NCBI GenBank assembly: GCA_900313775.1
Contig: OMSP01000049.1
Coordinates: 1 to 8,163 of the forward strand
Source of the DNA: an uncultured Eubacteriales bacterium
GTDB lineage: Bacteria > Bacillota > Clostridia > Lachnospirales > Lachnospiraceae
DNA: 8,163 nucleotides
Direction: 5' to 3'
The notes beneath the pieces are model-generated. The model searched no databases, was not told the DNA's origin, and saw nothing but the letters and a program-made list of their open reading frames with translations. The position numbers were made by a program, and so were the translations under genes. Positions 5,409 through 8,163 of this stretch are shown here, in pieces (positions within the stretch are counted from its first letter, which is position 1; every line of letters starts with the position of its first letter).

Positions 5409-6920
5409 CTATCGTTCTATCTCAAACGGCAGCCGGGAGACGATGTCTTTCTCCACATCGATCCCGGGATAGACTTCAATGAGTTTGAGACCGTTCGGCG
5501 TCAGCTGGAAGACGCAGCGTTCGGTCACATACAGGACCTTCTGACCGTTCTGGATCGCCCGTTTGGCCGAGAAGCTGACGCTTGCGACCTTCTTGACGAA
5601 CTTCGGTACCGATCCCTCCTTGTTGATCGTGACGACACCCTTTTTCTGGGACACGTCCAGCCCCTTGGTGTTAAATGTCATACAGAAGACAACGGTAGGC
5701 GTCTTTGCAGTGATATTCGCGAATCCTCCGATGCCCGCAAAAGCACCCGGACCTCGGTGGGCGTTGACATTGCCCTGTGCGTCTACCGCGTAGGCACCCA
5801 TGAAGCAGATGTCCAGTCCGCCGTTGTTGTACAGGTCAAACTGGTTGGCCATATCATAGACGGAGGCCGCACCGATCATCGCGCCGAAAGCCTCTCCGGA
5901 CACCGGAAATCCGCCGATGCCGCCGGACTCCACAGTCAGCGTGATATTGTCGAGCATTCCGTTCTTGCGGGCGTGGCGTGAGACCATCTCCGGGATACCG
6001 ATCCCGATATTGACGATGTCATCCACGCGCAGCTCCTTTGCCGCGCGACGGCCGATGATATTGCCGGTGACATTGTTGCGGGCGGACATGGTCGAGATCG
6101 TATCGATCCGCTCATTCCACATGGCCCAGTCGTCATAGGGGATCTCAAAACTTCCGGTCAGCGCGGTGTAGGCCTCGTTTCTCTCCTCAGCATCCACGAC
6201 CACGATGGCGTCGACCAGGCATCCGGGGATGATCGCGTTACGCGGTCTCGAGGGAGTATCGACCAGCTTGTCGACCTGGACGATCACTTTGCCGTGATTG
6301 GCCTTGACCGCCTGGCAGATGGAGAGTGCGTCACCGGACATGAACATGTCGTCGAAGGAGATATTGCCCTTCAGATCCGCCGCGGTCCCCTTGATCAGTG
6401 CAAGCGTGAGCTTCGGGAGTTTGTAATAGAGATACTCCTCGCCGTCGACCTCGACATATTTGATCAGGGAATCGTCGATCGAGATCCTGTTGATACCCGG
6501 GCCCTCCTGCCGCGGATCCACAAAGATATCCAGGCCCACCTTGGACAGTGCTCCGGGCAGACCGCCGGCCTGTGCCCGGATCGCGTGTGATATACAGCCG
6601 AGAGGCAGATTATACGCCTCGAAGCGGTCTTCGAGGACCAGCTTTTTAGTAGAGAGCATAGCACCGAAATGCCCGCAGATCAGACGGTCCACCGCCCCCT
6701 CGCGGATATAGCCTTCGGCATTGTGCTCCTCGTCCCAGACACCGAAACCGGCGCTGGAGACAATGGTCAGATGTCTCGGGGACTGCATTTTCTGATAGCG
6801 CCGGTAGATAGCTTCGTGCAAAGCCACCGGGCTCTCGATCCCCACGAATGAATTCACGCAGATACAGTCTCCGTCGCGGATCAGGCGGATGGCCTCATCA
6901 GCGCTCATGATCTCGTACAT
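5409..6920 (-). CDS. Acyl-CoA:acetate/propionate CoA-transferase (family I, Pct/YdiF type)
   Basis: This 503-residue cytoplasmic enzyme moves CoA between short-chain acyl-CoAs and free acids such as acetate or propionate through a glutamyl-CoA thioester. Both family I halves are fused in one chain, as in propionate CoA-transferase (Pct) and YdiF. The N-terminal half (about 1-270) includes DGDCICVNSF, LICGHFG (80-86), VDPRQEGPGINR (134-145) and KGTAADLKGNISFD (177-190). The C-terminal half has RRAAKEL, VNIGIGIPE (303-311) and TVESGGIGG (329-337). Glu331 in that motif is the expected catalytic glutamate. Start 6920 has AAGGAG 5 nt upstream; Met5 is an alternative. The gene follows deoC after 90 bp with no terminator between, so the two are probably co-transcribed. 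Exact acid specificity (propionate, acetate, lactate, butyrate) cannot be read from sequence. Confidence 0.88.
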   Translation of the reverse strand: MYEIMSADEAIRLIRDGDCICVNSFVGIESPVALHEAIYRRYQKMQSPRHLTIVSSAGFGVWDEEHNAEGYIREGAVDRLICGHFGAMLSTKKLVLEDRFEAYNLPLGCISHAIRAQAGGLPGALSKVGLDIFVDPRQEGPGINRISIDDSLIKYVEVDGEEYLYYKLPKLTLALIKGTAADLKGNISFDDMFMSGDALSICQAVKANHGKVIVQVDKLVDTPSRPRNAIIPGCLVDAIVVVDAEERNEAYTALTGSFEIPYDDWAMWNERIDTISTMSARNNVTGNIIGRRAAKELRVDDIVNIGIGIPEMVSRHARKNGMLDNITLTVESGGIGGFPVSGEAFGAMIGAASVYDMANQFDLYNNGGLDICFMGAYAVDAQGNVNAHRGPGAFAGIGGFANITAKTPTVVFCMTFNTKGLDVSQKKGVVTINKEGSVPKFVKKVASVSFSAKRAIQNGQKVLYVTERCVFQLTPNGLKLIEVYPGIDVEKDIVSRLPFEIER

Positions 6921-6943
6921 AGTTTCTCCTTACTTGTTTATCT

Positions 6944-7043
6944 CTGTCCCTTGCCGCAGGGGATGTCCTGCGCTTTCGGATCCAGTCTTTCTCTTGCTGC
7001 AGGGGGAGCTCTACGCCTTCGGATTCAGCCTTTCTCTTGCCGC
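6944..7043 (-). repeat. 43-bp tandem duplication at the 3' end of deoC
   Basis: Reading the minus strand, copy 1 (7043-7001) covers the last codons and TAG stop of deoC plus 10 bp. Copy 2 (7000-6958) repeats it with 34 of 43 bases identical; in the first 33 bp there are only five differences, all transitions. A degenerate third copy starts at 6957 (12 of the first 14 bases match). The stop TAG of copy 1 is CAG in copy 2. The period is not a multiple of three. It occupies most of the deoC-CoA-transferase gap. Confidence 0.82.
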
Positions 7044-7682
7044 TTTGACGATGCTGCTGGCACCGATGCGGGAGGCTCCGACCTCGATCAAAGCCTGCGC
7101 CTCCTCCAATGTATGGATGCCTCCGGAGGCCTTGACCTGTACCTGTTCCCCTATATGTTCTCTGAGCAATGCGACATCATGGACCGTCGCTCCTCCGGTG
7201 GAAAAACCGGTCGATGTCTTGATATAATCCGCACCGCATTCCGTAACGATCCCGCAGACCAGCTCCTTCTCCTCTTCCGACAACAGACACGTTTCAATAA
7301 TGACCTTGAGGACGATCCCGTCGCAGACCCCGCGGAGTTCACTGATCTCCTCTCGCAGACTGTCCCATGCCCGGTTTTTGACAAAGGACATATTGATGAC
7401 CATATCCACTTCGTCGGCGCCGGACTCAATGGCTTCGCGCGCTTCAAACGACTTGGCGTGCGCTGTGCTGTAGCCGTTGGGAAAACCTACGACCGTGCAC
7501 ACCTTCACGTCGCCCTGCCCGCCGAGGCAGGCTTTGGCGAAGCTGACATAACAGGGCGGTATACATACGGACGCGCACTCATAAGCAACTGCCTCCTCGC
7601 AGAGCTGCGCGATCTCTTCCTCCGTACAGCCCGTCCGAAGCAGTGTGTGATCAGTCCTGTGTAAGATCTCCTGCACATTCAT
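7011..7682 (-). CDS. deoC: Deoxyribose-phosphate aldolase (DERA)
   Basis: The 223-residue class I aldolase cleaves 2-deoxyribose-5-phosphate to acetaldehyde and glyceraldehyde-3-phosphate in deoxynucleoside breakdown. The TIM-barrel landmarks are HRTDHTLL (8-15), VVGFPNG (64-70), EVDMVINM with Asp93 (91-98), KVIIETC (126-132), DYIKTSTGF with Lys155, the Schiff-base lysine (152-160), VKASGGI with Lys184 (183-189), and GASRIGASS (202-210). An upstream in-frame ATG at 7739 would add 19 residues, but it lies only about 6 nt after the predicted transcription start and has no ribosome binding site. AGGAG (complement of 7691-7695) is 8 nt before the ATG at 7682 and only 2 nt before the one at 7688, so 7682 is chosen. 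It is first in the operon with the CoA-transferase. No deoA, deoB or nucleoside phosphorylase is seen in the window. Confidence 0.95.
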   Translation of the reverse strand: MNVQEILHRTDHTLLRTGCTEEEIAQLCEEAVAYECASVCIPPCYVSFAKACLGGQGDVKVCTVVGFPNGYSTAHAKSFEAREAIESGADEVDMVINMSFVKNRAWDSLREEISELRGVCDGIVLKVIIETCLLSEEEKELVCGIVTECGADYIKTSTGFSTGGATVHDVALLREHIGEQVQVKASGGIHTLEEAQALIEVGASRIGASSIVKAARERLNPKA

Positions 7683-7751
7683 ATGCATATCTCCTCTTGT
7701 GATCCGGCAGATATCCTGTCGGCCGCACGCTGCATCCATAGTGCTTTTTCT

Positions 7752-7780
7752 ATTATAAAGCCTGCCGCCACAGACTTCAA
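7752..7780 (-). promoter_or_regulatory. Predicted sigma-A promoter of the deoC operon
   Basis: On the minus strand TTGAAG (complement of 7775-7780) and a perfect TATAAT (complement of 7752-7757) are 17 bp apart. The start would be near 7745, giving a leader of about 62 nt. It supports the internal deoC start. The promoter is back-to-back with that of the divergent exported-protein gene; only 3 bp separate the two -35 hexamers. Confidence 0.75.
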
Positions 7781-7783
7781 TTA

Positions 7784-7812
7784 TTGTAATAGAGCTTTGC
7801 CTATAGTATTAT
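7784..7812 (+). promoter_or_regulatory. Predicted promoter of the exported-protein gene
   Basis: TTGTAA (7784-7789; 4 of 6 matches) and TATTAT (7807-7812; 5 of 6) are 17 bp apart, with an expected start near 7819 and a leader of about 34 nt. The 9-bp palindrome CAATTATTG (7778-7786) lies between the two divergent promoters. Confidence 0.55.
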
Positions 7813-7852
7813 TTCAGTAAGGGAGTTGCCTCATTACAGACAGGAGGACGCT

Positions 7853-8163
7853 ATGAGAACTATGAAGAAGATCACTGCAATCATCGTAACACTGATGCTG
7901 GCTGTCGGATGTATGTTCATCCCCGGAGACAAGGCTGCCGCCGCTACGGATATGACGGCTAAGACGATAAACTATGAGGCCGACATGAAAAGTCTGCCTT
8001 CTCCCACAACAATCCAGAATTTCGGGAGATCAGAGTGGGTGACCTGGTCTATTACCGTCAAAACCGCCGGTAAACTGTATGTAGACGCTATAGCTGATAC
8101 CGGCAATGAGTACAGTGCAAAAATAGCGGTTGGGGTTTTCAGCGGTTCTACGTTTAATTATAG
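7853..8163 (+). CDS. Exported protein of unknown function, N-terminal fragment
   Basis: An open frame of 103 codons runs off the right edge without a stop. The start at 7853 has a perfect AGGAGG (7842-7847) 5 nt upstream; ATG 7862 is a less well placed alternative. The N-terminus MRTMKKITAIIVTLMLAVGC is a signal peptide: basic n-region and a hydrophobic core. Export could end either as a lipoprotein at Cys20 (AVGC, an imperfect lipobox because -3 is Ala) or by signal peptidase I near AAAA at 28-31. After it comes a polar stretch, then WVTWSITVKTAGKLYVDAIA and on to AVGVFSG, an alternating pattern typical of a beta-sandwich such as PPC-like extracellular domains. That family guess is weak. No close family is recognised. 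Confidence 0.78.
   Translation, partial: MRTMKKITAIIVTLMLAVGCMFIPGDKAAAATDMTAKTINYEADMKSLPSPTTIQNFGRSEWVTWSITVKTAGKLYVDAIADTGNEYSAKIAVGVFSGSTFNY

Noticed and set aside
7566..7574. TACGGACGC inside deoC, identical to nine bases of the repeat arm
   Set aside because: It is a single 9-mer without the partner arm or spacer, inside conserved coding sequence; a chance match is reasonable.
7704..7722. Imperfect inverted repeat CCGGCAG/CTGTCGG in the deoC leader
   Set aside because: The 7-bp arms contain a mismatch and there is no further support; it was not strong enough to call an operator.

Overview
The window looks like chromosome from an anaerobic, fermentative Gram-positive bacterium, most likely a Clostridia-type Bacillota. 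The reasons are strong AGGAGG-type ribosome binding sites, sigma-A-like promoters, U-tract terminators, and the gene set itself: acetate kinase, a propionate-type CoA-transferase and deoxyribose-phosphate aldolase. No species can be named from the sequence alone. Coding regions are moderately GC-rich and the intergenic promoter zones are AT-rich. There are no mobile-element genes, tRNAs, rRNAs or CRISPR arrays.

Left part (1-2520): the first 27 codons of guaA (GMP synthase) run leftward off the edge and pyrG (CTP synthase) runs rightward. Both enzymes are glutamine amidotransferases of nucleotide synthesis. Their 767-bp divergent intergenic region holds the most unusual feature of the window: an exactly 75-bp-periodic tandem array of seven units (168-680). 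It is non-coding in all six frames. Each unit carries a 10-bp inverted repeat around a 19-nt spacer, with covarying and G.U-compensated pairs. Between the array and pyrG lie a TTGACA promoter and an intrinsic terminator inside the pyrG leader (753-795), which suggests attenuation. A bidirectional terminator separates pyrG from the convergent ackA.

Middle (2528-5190): ackA (acetate kinase) runs leftward. It has an unusual substitution next to the substrate-binding Arg and a short extra C-terminal tail. Upstream of it are a promoter with a palindrome over the -10 element and the terminator of the next leftward gene, a short NCS2/SLC23-like permease of unknown substrate.

Right part (5126-7780): a leftward operon deoC - CoA-transferase - small two-helix membrane protein, driven by a good promoter in front of deoC and ended by a composite hairpin terminator. 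The 3' end of deoC is tandemly duplicated with a 43-bp period. DeoC makes acetaldehyde and glyceraldehyde-3-phosphate from deoxyribose-5-phosphate. The CoA-transferase exchanges CoA between short-chain acids, and AckA makes ATP from acetyl phosphate, so the right half is consistent with nucleoside salvage feeding fermentation (inference). At the far right edge a divergent gene begins, encoding an exported protein of unknown function that is cut off by the window end.
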